From NCBI GenBank assembly GCA_963753075.1, contig CAVWAR010000002.1, positions 682,001 to 746,000 of the forward strand: a stretch of 64,000 nucleotides of DNA, in the 5' to 3' direction. The translations under genes were made by a program, and so were the position numbers. Below, piece by piece: positions 10,988 through 18,992 of this stretch (position 1 is its first letter; each line of letters starts with the position of its first letter). Source of the DNA: Prado023 sp963753075 (GTDB taxonomy: Bacteria; Actinomycetota; Actinomycetes; S36-B12; CAIYMF01). Below the pieces are notes generated by a model. The model did no database searches, was not told the origin of the DNA, and saw only the letters and a program-made list of their open reading frames with translations.

Positions 10988-11003
10988 TGTGACTCGTCTC
11001 ACA
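10988..11003. promoter_or_regulatory. Candidate CRP/GlxR-type operator
   Basis: TGTGACTCGTCTCACA is a perfect match to TGTGA-N6-TCACA, the site of CRP-family regulators (GlxR in corynebacteria, Crp in mycobacteria). It lies 196 bp upstream of the M23 peptidase gene, with no other gene between, so it probably controls that gene's promoter. In mycobacteria a site of this type controls rpfA, another cell-wall hydrolase gene. Confidence 0.6.
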
Positions 11004-11198
11004 CCGCATCGGGGGGGTTTCGGTACCCGAACAGGTGTGAGAGCGCCTCCGAATGGGTAGTGGCTGCAGCAGCCGTCGCTGAGGCGACGCACATCCACCG
11101 ACCGGAGCACTGGGCACGGGTCTGGGGGATGCAGACGAGCAACGGAGCCCGATCGGGCAGGGCACGCGGTCAGGCGAACGTACGAGGAGCTGAGCCGG

Positions 11199-11909
11199 AT
11201 GGGCACGATGGGACGTGGAGCGCGTCTTTCCGGGGCCGGCCTGCTGGGTTCGGCGCTCCTGGTCGGGCTGGCGCTGCCGGCGCATGCTGATCCGGCCGGT
11301 CCCGGTGCCAGCAGCTGGAGCATCCCCAGTCCGGACGAGCCCGCACTGGGCGAGCCAGTACTGGACGAGCACTTCATCCCCATCATCGGCGTCGACATGC
11401 GGCGGGCCCGGGCTGAGCACGCGGAGGCCGAGGAGCGTGAACTGATCGCTCAGGCGCAGCGCCGTCGGGTCGAGGAGCGCAGGCAGCAGGCCGCGAAGGC
11501 CGCGCGCAAGCGACGGGTCGAGAAGTTCGTGCCGGTGAGGTCCGGATACGAGCTCACGGCGCGGTTCGGCCAATCGGGCGGCTACTGGAGCGGCGGACGG
11601 CACACCGGCCTGGACTTCGCGGACTCCTACGGAAGTCCCGTGCGGGCCGCGCAGTCGGGGAAGGTCATCGCCGCGGGTTGGCAGAGCTCCTACGGCAACC
11701 GGATCGAGATCAAGCACGCCAACGGCACGGTCACCACCTACAGCCACCTGTCCCAGATCCGCGTCGACGTCGGTGACCAGGTGGATGGCGGCCAGCGGAT
11801 CGGGTCGATGGGATCGACCGGAAACGCGACCGGGACCCACCTGCACTTCGAGGTCCTCTCGGACTCGGAGGAGTTCGTGGCCCCGGGCCCCTGGCTCGGC
11901 CTGTCCTGA
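11199..11909 (+). CDS. Secreted M23 (LytM-type) peptidoglycan endopeptidase
   Basis: A 236-residue exported protein. The first 30 residues form a Sec signal peptide (RGAR, then a hydrophobic core LLGSALLVGLALPAHA with AHA before the likely cut). A basic and glutamate-rich coiled segment (about 66-106) links to a C-terminal M23 domain (about 118-236). The zinc ligands are seen as HTGLD (the HxxxD motif) and HLHFEV, with a further histidine in TYSHLSQ, so the domain looks catalytically intact. The expected action is cleavage of peptide cross-links in the cell wall, or activation of another hydrolase. GAGGAGC lies 8 nt before the ATG. It is a single-gene unit behind a CRP/GlxR-like site. Confidence 0.9.
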   Translation: MGTMGRGARLSGAGLLGSALLVGLALPAHADPAGPGASSWSIPSPDEPALGEPVLDEHFIPIIGVDMRRARAEHAEAEERELIAQAQRRRVEERRQQAAKAARKRRVEKFVPVRSGYELTARFGQSGGYWSGGRHTGLDFADSYGSPVRAAQSGKVIAAGWQSSYGNRIEIKHANGTVTTYSHLSQIRVDVGDQVDGGQRIGSMGSTGNATGTHLHFEVLSDSEEFVAPGPWLGLS

Positions 11910-12054
11910 GGCTGTACGCCCGCAATCCCCGCTCGTGCACCTCCCCGTTGCCGGTCGCCTCGGCCGAGCTCCGCGCACTGTCTGCACCCCCCCGGGTGGC
12001 GCGTGCGGCCTGCCGGGCCCATGATTCACGGCATCACTCGATGAAGGGGCACAC

Positions 12055-12474
12055 ATGGCAACGACGAGGCGCGCAACCACGGCCTGGACCGGCAACCTGC
12101 TTGAGGGCGGCGGCGAGGTGACCTTCGAATCCTCCGGGATCGGCACCTACCCGGTGAGCTGGCCGGCACGATCCGAGGAGCCGAACGGCGTGACCAGCCC
12201 TGAGGAGCTGATCGCCGGCGCGCACGCGTCGTGCTTCTCCATGGCGCTGTCCAACGGGCTGAGCTCAGCGGGCACCCCGCCAACCACGCTGACCACGTCG
12301 GCTGAGGTCGACTTCCAGCCGGGCACCGGGATCACTGCGATCCGACTGCTCGTCACCGGTGACGTGCCCGGCTTGGACGAGAACGGCTTCCGAGCCGCGG
12401 CGGAGACGGCGAAGGCAGGTTGCCCGGTGAGCCGGGCGCTGTCGGCGGTCCCGATCACACTCGTCGTGGAGTAG
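12055..12474 (+). CDS. OsmC/Ohr-family peroxiredoxin
   Basis: A 139-residue cytosolic thiol peroxidase of the OsmC family, which reduces organic hydroperoxides with two conserved cysteines. The first lies in GAHASCFSMAL (about residue 61) and the second in AKAGCPVSRAL (about 123); both are present and in the family context. Length is typical. The start is preceded by GAAGGGGC. The closest subgroup appears to be the actinobacterial OsmC-type proteins rather than Ohr, judged from the opening ATTAWTGNL-like stretch. It stands alone between the M23 peptidase and the S66 peptidase. The 145 bp before it shows no clear operator. Confidence 0.9.
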   Translation: MATTRRATTAWTGNLLEGGGEVTFESSGIGTYPVSWPARSEEPNGVTSPEELIAGAHASCFSMALSNGLSSAGTPPTTLTTSAEVDFQPGTGITAIRLLVTGDVPGLDENGFRAAAETAKAGCPVSRALSAVPITLVVE

Positions 12475-12560
12475 GCCCCTGACTGACTCGGATCGGTACA
12501 CAGGCGTAGCGTGTCGCTGACGGTCGGGCATCCGCCGGCCTCGGGGGAGGAGCCAGCACG

Positions 12561-13505
12561 ATGTTCCTGAGCCAGCCGGATCTCGCTGGCCCGCTCCTGC
12601 CCGGAGCAGCCCGGATCGCCGTGATCGCACCCTCTGGCCCGGTCCAGCCGGCCCGGCTCGAAGCCGGGCTCGACGTGCTGCGCGGGTGGGGCTATCGGCC
12701 CCAGGTGGGCAGGCACGTGCTGGCCGTTGCCGGTCACACGGCGGGTTCGGCCGTCCAGCGCCTCGAGGACCTCCGCTGGGCCATCACTGACCCGGACCTG
12801 GATGCCATCTGGTTCGCGCGAGGCGGCTTCGGCTCGATGCACCTGCTCGAGGACCTGATCGAGCTGACGCGCGATCCCGCCGTCGTGGCCGGTCGTCCAC
12901 TGCTCGGGTTCTCCGATGCCACGGCCTTCCTCGCCGCGCTGTACCGCGAGCACAGCCTGACCGCTGACCTCGGACATCCCACGGCTCGTGCGCTGATGGG
13001 CATCCACGCGCCGGTGCTCACCGCCCTCGGCGACACCGTCACGCCGGCCGTCCTGGAGCGGGTCCGGGCGATGCTCCAGCAGGGATCGGGCTTCGCCGCG
13101 AGTGTTGACCACGTGGCCGGGCCACGTCGTTCCGTGCACGGCCCCTTGGTGGGGGGCAACCTCGCCATGCTGGCGGCCCTGGCCGGCACGCCGCACGCGC
13201 TGCGGTCCCACGACGCCATCATGGTTCTCGAGGATGTCGGTGAGCCGGTCTACCGGCTCGACCGGATGATCACGCAGCTGCAGCTGTCAGGTGGGCTGAT
13301 GGGGGTCCAGGCTTTCGCACTGGGCTCCTTCAGCGCAGCTGTCGGCGAGCGCGACCAGCACGCTGAGAGCTTCATGGAGCAGCGGCTGCTCGAGTTCGAC
13401 GTGCCCATCGTGGTCGGTGTTCCCGTCGGTCACGATCCCGACAACGAGCCATGGGTGTACGGCCAGGTCGGCTCACTGGTCGCCGACGAGTCGGACGCGG
13501 AGTAG
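12561..13505 (+). CDS. LD-carboxypeptidase, peptidase family S66 (LdcA-like)
   Basis: A 314-residue serine peptidase related to LdcA, which removes the terminal D-alanine from cytosolic murein tetrapeptides during peptidoglycan recycling. It has the N-terminal AVIAPSGPV, the nucleophile region GFSDATAFLAAL (serine near residue 117), the glycine-rich GGNLAMLAALAGT, and the C-terminal GVPVGHDPDNEPW with the catalytic histidine. No signal peptide is visible, as expected for a cytosolic enzyme. GGGGGAGGAG lies upstream of the ATG. It converges on upp, with 14 nt between the stops. With the nearby M23 hydrolase and the PTS it fits cell-wall turnover, though that link is inference. Confidence 0.9.
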   Translation: MFLSQPDLAGPLLPGAARIAVIAPSGPVQPARLEAGLDVLRGWGYRPQVGRHVLAVAGHTAGSAVQRLEDLRWAITDPDLDAIWFARGGFGSMHLLEDLIELTRDPAVVAGRPLLGFSDATAFLAALYREHSLTADLGHPTARALMGIHAPVLTALGDTVTPAVLERVRAMLQQGSGFAASVDHVAGPRRSVHGPLVGGNLAMLAALAGTPHALRSHDAIMVLEDVGEPVYRLDRMITQLQLSGGLMGVQAFALGSFSAAVGERDQHAESFMEQRLLEFDVPIVVGVPVGHDPDNEPWVYGQVGSLVADESDAE

Positions 13506-13519
13506 CGCGCAGTGCCGGC

Positions 13520-14158
13520 TCAGACCACGCCGTAGAGCCGGTCCCCCGCGTCGCCGAGACCGGGCACGATGTAGCCACTCTCGTTGAGTCGCTCGTCGAT
13601 TGATGCGGTCACCAGCGTGATCGACGGGATCCGGCCGGCCACTGCCGCGTCGACCGCCTCGATCCCTTCCGGCGCGGCCAGGATGCACACGGCCGTCACG
13701 TCGCGGGCGCCCCTGGCCAGGACCAGGTCGATCGCCATGATCAGCGTCCCCCCGGTCGCCAGCATCGGGTCGAGCAGGAACACCTGCCGTCCCGAGAGGT
13801 CCGCGGGGAGCCGATCGGCGTAGGTGGATGCCTCCAGGGTGGACTCGTCGCGGATCATGCCCAGGAACCCGATCTCAGCAGTGGGCAGGAGCTTGGTCAT
13901 CCCCTCGAGCATCCCGAGCCCGGCGCGGAGGATCGGGACCACCACAGGTCGGGGCTGGGCCATCCGCATGCCCACGGTGGGGGCCACGGGCGTGCTGATC
14001 ATCACCGGCGCCACCGCGATGTCCCGGGTGGCCTCGTAGGCCAGGAGCGTGACCAGCTCGTCCACGAGCAGCCGGAAGGTCGGCGAGTCCGTGCGCTCGT
14101 CGCGAAGAGTGGTCAGCTTGTGGGCGACCAGCGGATGATCGGTGAGGATGGTGCGCAT
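13520..14158 (-). CDS. upp: Uracil phosphoribosyltransferase
   Basis: Salvage enzyme making UMP from uracil and PRPP. The 212-residue protein shows the PRPP loop LLDPMLATGGT, the early THKLTTLRDERT region, and the uracil-binding C-terminus GLGDAGDRLYG. All match the Upp family in order and spacing, and the length is normal (about 208-212). It follows tadA on the same strand with a gap of about 110 nt, so the two may share a transcript. The N-terminal MRTILTDHPLVAHKL is typical. Confidence 0.97.
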   Translation of the reverse strand: MRTILTDHPLVAHKLTTLRDERTDSPTFRLLVDELVTLLAYEATRDIAVAPVMISTPVAPTVGMRMAQPRPVVVPILRAGLGMLEGMTKLLPTAEIGFLGMIRDESTLEASTYADRLPADLSGRQVFLLDPMLATGGTLIMAIDLVLARGARDVTAVCILAAPEGIEAVDAAVAGRIPSITLVTASIDERLNESGYIVPGLGDAGDRLYGVV

Positions 14159-14268
14159 GGCGGCAGCCTAGTGCGGCGCACGCGGGCCCCAGTGATAGCC
14201 GGCCGCGAAGCATCCGCGGCGGTCCGCTCGTCAACCCGGGACCCTCCGGGCCCTGCACGACGTCGTCG

Positions 14269-14742
14269 TCAGCTCGACTCGTCCCGGTGCCCCGCGAAGA
14301 AGTCGTGGAGCAGGGTGGCACACTCCTCGGCCCGGACCCCGGCGATCACCTCGGGCCGGTGGTTCAGCCGGGGGTCTCGCACAACATCCCAGAGCGACCC
14401 CACTGCACCGGCCTTGGGGTCGAAGGCGCCGAACACCACGCGTCCCACCCGGGCCAGGACCAGCGCGCCGGCGCACATCGTGCATGGCTCCAGGGTGACG
14501 ACCAGTGTGCACCCCTCCAGCCGCCACTGGCCGAGGTGTCGGGAGGCAGCGCGCAGGGCGAGCACCTCGGCATGTGCGGTGGGATCGTCCTCGGCCTCGC
14601 GACGGTTGAATCCCTCCCCGATCACCTGACCGCCGCGGTCGAGCACCACGGCACCGATGGGGACGTCTCCGGCGGGCAGTGCGCGTCTGGCCACCGACAG
14701 CGCCAGCCGCATCGCCATCTCGTCATCCGTCGTCGCCAGCAC
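14269..14742 (-). CDS. tadA: tRNA-specific adenosine deaminase TadA
   Basis: Zinc deaminase that converts A34 to inosine in tRNA-Arg(ACG). It carries HAEVLAL with the catalytic glutamate and PCTMCAGAL with the two zinc cysteines, plus ALPAGDVPIGAV near the N-terminus. The C-terminal helix AEECATLLHDFF is in the family pattern. The frame is open upstream to 14862, but that start would overlap the divergent gene at 14853, and the extra 40 residues are low-complexity. I place the start at a GTG at 14742 (157 residues). An ATG at 14718 is also possible. No strong ribosome binding site favours either. Confidence 0.9.
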   Translation of the reverse strand: MLATTDDEMAMRLALSVARRALPAGDVPIGAVVLDRGGQVIGEGFNRREAEDDPTAHAEVLALRAASRHLGQWRLEGCTLVVTLEPCTMCAGALVLARVGRVVFGAFDPKAGAVGSLWDVVRDPRLNHRPEVIAGVRAEECATLLHDFFAGHRDESS

Positions 14743-14852
14743 AGGACGGGAGTCTGCCACCTGTGCACGGCCGCCGGCGGCGTCCGCTCCAGGTGGGTCC
14801 GCTTCGCCACCCGAAGTTGTGCGCTCCGCGAAGTGCTGGTGGGGTGGAGTCC

Positions 14853-15881
14853 ATGCAGACACCGTCGTCCATCCTGAGCCCCGCCGGCTTCCACGGCTCC
14901 GCCGTCCTGCGCCAGCATCAGGGCGGTCGTCGCGGTGGCCGCTCGTTCTTCGAGGGGTGGTACGTGAAGCTGGTCAGCGCCGACCGATCCACCCGCCTGG
15001 CAGTCATCCCCGGCATGTTCCTCTCCGAGGACGGGACGATCGCTGAGGCATTCGTCCAGGTCCTCGACGGTGTGACCGGTGGGACCGCCTATCACCGCTT
15101 CGACCTGTCGGAGTTCCGCGCCGACACCCATGCGTTCGACGTTCGGGTCGGGACCAACAGATTCAGCTCCGACGGAATCGTGGTCGATCTGCCGGGGCTC
15201 GCCGCCGACGTCCGCTTCGGCCCGGCTGCGCCCTGGCCGGTGACCGTGCGCGAGCCGGGGGCGATGGGCTGGTATGCGTGGGTCCCCACGATGGAGTGCT
15301 ACCACGGGGTCGTCAGCTTCGACCATGGCCTGGCCGGCTGGGTCGACTCGGGTGCCGGGCGCGTGGACCTGGCTGGCGGTCGCGGCTACCTGGAGAAGGA
15401 CTGGGGGACGGCGTTCCCGCAGGCCTACGTGTGGATGCAGTCCAACCACTTCGAGACCCCCGGGGTCAGCCTGGTGGCCTCCACCGCCCTCATCCCCTGG
15501 CGGCGGTCGGTCTTCCGCGGCGACCTCGTCGCACTGCGCCTGCCGGGGGGTCCCGACGCAGGTCTGTACCGCTTCACCAGTTACACCCGCGCGCGCACCG
15601 CAGCCCTGACCGTGGACGACGGGGCGGTGCGCTGGTCGTTGACGTCCTCGGGCGGGGACCGGCTGGACCTCACGGCCACGATCGGTGGCCGCACCACGGG
15701 CCTGCTGCACTCGCCCGTGCGAACGGAGATGCACCAGCGTGTGGCCGAGACCCTCGATGGCACGGTCGAGGTACGGCTCGCCGATGCCTCCGGTCGGACC
15801 ATGTTCGCCGGGACGGGCCAGTGCGCGGGCGTAGAGGTGCACGGGGCGATCGATCGGCTGCTGGCCACCCCCGGGAGGTGA
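14853..15881 (+). CDS. Tocopherol cyclase-like protein
   Basis: A 342-residue protein of the tocopherol cyclase-like family (PF14249). Signature stretches are RSFFEGWYVKL near the N-terminus, PTMECYHGVVS in the middle, and GYLEKDWGTAFPQAYVWMQ. The fold is a beta-rich lipocalin-like double barrel. Plant members cyclise tocopherol precursors, but bacterial members are widespread in species that make no tocopherol, and their reaction is unknown; a role with lipophilic metabolites is a guess. No signal peptide or membrane segment is seen. GGTGGAGT precedes the ATG. The gene diverges from tadA. The PTS operon follows 98 bp downstream with no obvious terminator. Confidence 0.85.
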   Translation: MQTPSSILSPAGFHGSAVLRQHQGGRRGGRSFFEGWYVKLVSADRSTRLAVIPGMFLSEDGTIAEAFVQVLDGVTGGTAYHRFDLSEFRADTHAFDVRVGTNRFSSDGIVVDLPGLAADVRFGPAAPWPVTVREPGAMGWYAWVPTMECYHGVVSFDHGLAGWVDSGAGRVDLAGGRGYLEKDWGTAFPQAYVWMQSNHFETPGVSLVASTALIPWRRSVFRGDLVALRLPGGPDAGLYRFTSYTRARTAALTVDDGAVRWSLTSSGGDRLDLTATIGGRTTGLLHSPVRTEMHQRVAETLDGTVEVRLADASGRTMFAGTGQCAGVEVHGAIDRLLATPGR

Positions 15882-15979
15882 GCCACTGGGCTGCCCGTTG
15901 TCAGGACATGGAGTCGATCAAGGGGCAGACTGGGCCCACGCCGGGGTGCGTACGCCCCACTCACGAACCGGAGGGAAGA

Positions 15980-16213
15980 ATGGGCAAGCCTGAGGACATC
16001 ATTGCTGCACTGGGTGGTGCGGACAACATCGAGGAGATCGAGGCCTGCGCGACCCGCCTCCGCACGGTGGTCGACGACCCGTCGCTGGTTGACGAGAAGG
16101 CATTGAAGGCTGCGGGCGCGTTCGGTGTGCTCTCGGCTGGCTCGGTCCTCCAGGTCATCGTGGGCGGCGAGGCCGACGGTCTGGCCATGGACATCAACGA
16201 CATCATCGATTAG
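15980..16213 (+). CDS. PTS EIIB component, glucose/N-acetylglucosamine type
   Basis: A 77-residue free-standing EIIB domain that passes phosphate from EIIA to the sugar through a cysteine. The phosphocysteine is in EIEACATRLR at about residue 24, the hallmark position for the Glc/GlcNAc family. The rest (AAGAFGVLSAGSVLQVIVG) matches the EIIB fold. GGAGGGAAGA precedes the ATG. It is first in the EIIB-EIIA-HPr-EI group. Separate EIIB and EIIC polypeptides, as here, occur in actinobacterial GlcNAc systems (NagF/NagE2 of Streptomyces). Confidence 0.92.
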   Translation: MGKPEDIIAALGGADNIEEIEACATRLRTVVDDPSLVDEKALKAAGAFGVLSAGSVLQVIVGGEADGLAMDINDIID

Positions 16214-16223
16214 GAGCATCAAA

Positions 16224-16676
16224 GTGGCACTGCAGGTCCTGTCCCCCATGCCAGGTCGGGTTGCGAACCTCACCGAGGTCCCAGATCCGATGTTCGCCGA
16301 GGCGATGCTGGGCCCCGGCCTTGCAATCGACCCGCCGCGCGGCCCAGTCGTAGCGGTCGCGCCCGTCTCCGGAACGCTCGCCAGCCTCTTCCCACATGCC
16401 ATGGGCATTGAGTCAGACGGCTACTCGATCCTGGTCCACCTGGGCCTCGAGACCGTCCAGCTCAACGGCGAGGGCTTCACTGTGCTCAAGGCCAAGGGCG
16501 ACACTGTCGTGGCCGGCGAGCCCATCATCGAGTGGGACCCGTCGGTCATCGAGGCCGGCGGACTGCCGGTGATCACTCCCCTGATCGCGATCCAGGCTGA
16601 AGCCAGCCAGATCACGCAGCTCGTGGCCGACGGCACCGTCGTGGAGGCGGGCACGCCCGTCTTCGAGGTCGCCTGA
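16224..16676 (+). CDS. crr: PTS EIIA component, Crr (glucose) type
   Basis: A 150-residue soluble EIIA that accepts phosphate from HPr on a histidine and hands it to EIIB. The active site is YSILVHLGLETVQL near residue 76; the partner histidine is in SLFPHAMGI. The start is a GTG at 16224 behind TAGGAG, which also contains the stop of the EIIB gene (gap 10 nt), so the two are coupled. Length and motifs agree with E. coli Crr (169 residues), with a shorter N-terminus. In enterics Crr also regulates other transporters; whether it does so here cannot be seen. Confidence 0.93.
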   Translation: MALQVLSPMPGRVANLTEVPDPMFAEAMLGPGLAIDPPRGPVVAVAPVSGTLASLFPHAMGIESDGYSILVHLGLETVQLNGEGFTVLKAKGDTVVAGEPIIEWDPSVIEAGGLPVITPLIAIQAEASQITQLVADGTVVEAGTPVFEVA

Positions 16677-16744
16677 CCCGTCCGAGCAACCGAAGACCCG
16701 CCCGTGAGGGCGTGTGAACCCGAACAAGTGAGAGGTGTTTGAAC

Positions 16745-17017
16745 GTGGCTGAAATCACCGTGGTCCTGCCCCCCGGAGTGGGGCTGCACGCACGCCCCGC
16801 GGCGCTGTTCGTCGGCGCGGCGGCCAAGTCGTCGTGCGACGTGACCATCGGACGGCCGGGGGAGCCGGGCGTCAACGCGAAGAGCATCCTGGGCGTGATG
16901 GGCCTGGGCGCGAAGGCTGGCGAGGAGATGGTGGTCACCGCCGAGGGCGATGGCGCTGACGAGCTCCTGGCGAGCCTCAAGGAGATCCTCGAGACCCCCG
17001 AGGGTGGCCATGCCTGA
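16745..17017 (+). CDS. ptsH: PTS phosphocarrier protein HPr
   Basis: A 90-residue phosphocarrier with the active-site histidine in GVGLHARPAALF (about residue 15) that shuttles phosphate from EI to EIIA. The usual regulatory serine region reads VNAKSILGVMGLG, so the serine is present. The GTG at 16745 is chosen over a TTG six bases earlier because AGAGGTG stands 7 nt before it. Its last 8 nt overlap the ptsI start at 17010, which suggests translational coupling. It follows the EIIA gene by 68 nt. Confidence 0.95.
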   Translation: MAEITVVLPPGVGLHARPAALFVGAAAKSSCDVTIGRPGEPGVNAKSILGVMGLGAKAGEEMVVTAEGDGADELLASLKEILETPEGGHA

Positions 17018-18698
17018 TCTCACGACCCTGACCGGTGTCGGGGTCAGTCCGGGCGTGGGTGCCGGACCTGTGGTCCGCGTGGTCGACTCCGTTCCCGAGC
17101 CCTCGCAGGGCCCGGGGTCGGGATCCACCGAGCAGGAGTACGCGGCCGCTGCCAAGGCGCTGGAGGACGTCGCAGCCGATCTCGAGGATCGTGGCGAGCG
17201 GGCCGGTGGCGAGGCGCAGGAGGTCCTCACCGCCCAGGCCATGATGGCCCGGGACCCGGACCTCGCCGTGGGCATCAAGCAGCGCACCGATGCCGGCTCC
17301 AACGCTGCCCGTGCGGCCTTCGACGCGTTCGGTGCCACCCGCGAGGTGCTGCTCACCCTGGGGGAGTACTTCGCCGCTCGGGTCACGGACCTCGACGACA
17401 TCCGCAACCGGACCGTCGCGCTCCTGCTGGACGTCCCGGCTCCCGGGATCCCTGAGCTCACCGAGCCCAGCATCCTGGTCGCCATGGACCTGGCTCCGGC
17501 CGACACCGCCCTGATCGACAAGTCGATGGTGCTTGCCTTCGCGACCCAGGAGGGTGGTCCGACCTCGCACACCTCGATCCTGGCGCGCAATCTCGGCATC
17601 CCCGCTGTGGTCGGCTGCCCCGGCGTACGTGAGCTGGCGCCGGGCACGTACGTCATGGTCGACGGGTCCTCGGGCAAGGTCGTGATCGATCCGGCTCCGG
17701 AGATGGTCGCCGAGCTCGCCGGCCGCGACGAGAAGCGCCGCGCGGCGCTGGCTGCGGTGGGCAACGCGCCCGGCACGACCTCCGACGGCCATTCGGTACC
17801 GCTGCTGGCCAACATCGGTGGCGCTGAGGACGTCGCAAAGGCCGTGGAGAACGGCGCCGAGGGGGTGGGGCTGTTCCGCAGCGAGCTGCTGTTCCTGGAC
17901 CGCACGGATGCGCCGAGCGAGGACGAGCAGTACGGGCTCTACCGCGCCGTCCTCGAGGGGTTCCCCGGCAAGAAGGTCGTTGTCCGCACTTTGGACGCTG
18001 GTGCGGACAAGCCTCTTCCGTTCCTCCCGTTCGGCGAGGAGCCCAACCCGGCGATGGGCGTTCGTGGGCTGCGGATCTGCATGCAGGCCCCGGACATCAT
18101 GCACACCCAGCTGCACGCTCTGGCCCGGGCCGCTCAGGGCCTGGATGCCGAGTTGTGGGTGATGGCGCCGATGATCGCCGATGTCTACGAGGCGACCTGG
18201 TTCCGTGAGGCCTGCAAGAAGGCAGGTCTCACGGCCAAGATCGGCACGATGGTGGAGATCCCGGCCGCTGCCCTGCGGTCGCGGCATCTGGGCGAGGTTG
18301 CGGAGTTCTTCTCGATCGGGAGCAATGACCTGACTCAGTACACCTTCGCCGCCGATCGCCAGATCGGTTCAGTTGCGCGCCTGCAGGACGCCTGGCAGCC
18401 CGCCATCCTCGACCTGGTCGCGGCCACGGTCCAGGGCGGTGAGGCCAACGGCATCCCGACCGGTGTCTGCGGCGAGGCGGCGTCCGATCCGGCTCTGGGC
18501 TGTGTCCTGGTCGGCCTCGGCGTCAACACGCTGTCGATGTCGGCAGGCTCCCTGCCGGGGGTACGTGCAGCTCTCGCCGCGCACACGCTCGACGAGTGCA
18601 AGGCGGCTGCCGCTGCAGTGCTCGACGCCGTGGATGCGGATGCGGCGCGGGCTGCCGCGCGGGCTGCGCTTCCGAGACTCGCCGAGCTCGGCCTCTAG
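17010..18698 (+). CDS. ptsI: PTS enzyme I (phosphoenolpyruvate-protein phosphotransferase)
   Basis: First enzyme of the PTS; takes phosphate from PEP and transfers it to HPr. The 562-residue protein has the N-terminal HPr-binding helices, the phosphohistidine motif GGPTSHTSILARN (histidine near residue 187), and the C-terminal PEP-binding barrel with FRSELLFLDR, FSIGSNDLTQYT and GVCGEAAS. All catalytic motifs are intact. Length is close to the family norm of about 560-575. It is last in the EIIB-crr-ptsH-ptsI group. A 12-bp hairpin 44 nt downstream is the likely terminator. Confidence 0.97.
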   Translation: MPDLTTLTGVGVSPGVGAGPVVRVVDSVPEPSQGPGSGSTEQEYAAAAKALEDVAADLEDRGERAGGEAQEVLTAQAMMARDPDLAVGIKQRTDAGSNAARAAFDAFGATREVLLTLGEYFAARVTDLDDIRNRTVALLLDVPAPGIPELTEPSILVAMDLAPADTALIDKSMVLAFATQEGGPTSHTSILARNLGIPAVVGCPGVRELAPGTYVMVDGSSGKVVIDPAPEMVAELAGRDEKRRAALAAVGNAPGTTSDGHSVPLLANIGGAEDVAKAVENGAEGVGLFRSELLFLDRTDAPSEDEQYGLYRAVLEGFPGKKVVVRTLDAGADKPLPFLPFGEEPNPAMGVRGLRICMQAPDIMHTQLHALARAAQGLDAELWVMAPMIADVYEATWFREACKKAGLTAKIGTMVEIPAAALRSRHLGEVAEFFSIGSNDLTQYTFAADRQIGSVARLQDAWQPAILDLVAATVQGGEANGIPTGVCGEAASDPALGCVLVGLGVNTLSMSAGSLPGVRAALAAHTLDECKAAAAAVLDAVDADAARAAARAALPRLAELGL

Positions 18699-18741
18699 CC
18701 AGCGGGGGAGTGGATAGGTAGCAGCACCGGAACGACCGCCA

Positions 18742-18782
18742 GACGCAGGCGCCGCTCGGGAGTCCCGGGTGGCGCCTGCGTC
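18742..18782 (+). terminator. Hairpin terminator after ptsI
   Basis: GACGCAGGCGCC pairs perfectly with GGCGCCTGCGTC (12 bp), with a 17-nt loop. It lies 44 nt after the ptsI stop. The 3' arm belongs to a tandem repeat and recurs downstream. Confidence 0.75.
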
Positions 18783-18844
18783 ATGTCACAGGAGTCCCGG
18801 GTGGCGCCTGCGTCATGTCACAGGAGTCCCGGGTGGCGCCTGCG
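18759..18844. repeat. 32-bp tandem repeat, 2.7 copies
   Basis: Two identical 32-nt units (18759-18790, 18791-18822) and a 22-nt third (18823-18844). Each unit starts GGAGTCCCGGGTGGCGCC and the full ones end GTCATGTCACA. Each contains the 3' arm of the ptsI terminator, complete in the first two and nearly complete in the third. There is no sign of CRISPR-type unique spacers. Confidence 0.9.
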
Positions 18845-18992
18845 CCCCATTGGGCTGAACCAAACGGCCCATTCCGGTCGATTCCGGTTGCCGCACTTCC
18901 TCCGGATTCCTGTCCGGATGAGCGCGACCACCGGTCTTCACTACTGCTACGTTGAGCCCGCAACGGGAGGGTCCCCGAGCAGGAGGTGGCAC

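Noticed and set aside
10957..11198. A c-di-AMP (ydaO) riboswitch upstream of the M23 hydrolase gene, as known for other actinobacterial cell-wall hydrolases
   Set aside because: The conserved GGGGTGAATC and GGGACCCA-type elements are absent. Only the CRP/GlxR-like palindrome stands out.
18759..18844. CRISPR-like repeats
   Set aside because: Repeats are head-to-tail with no unique spacers and no cas genes nearby.
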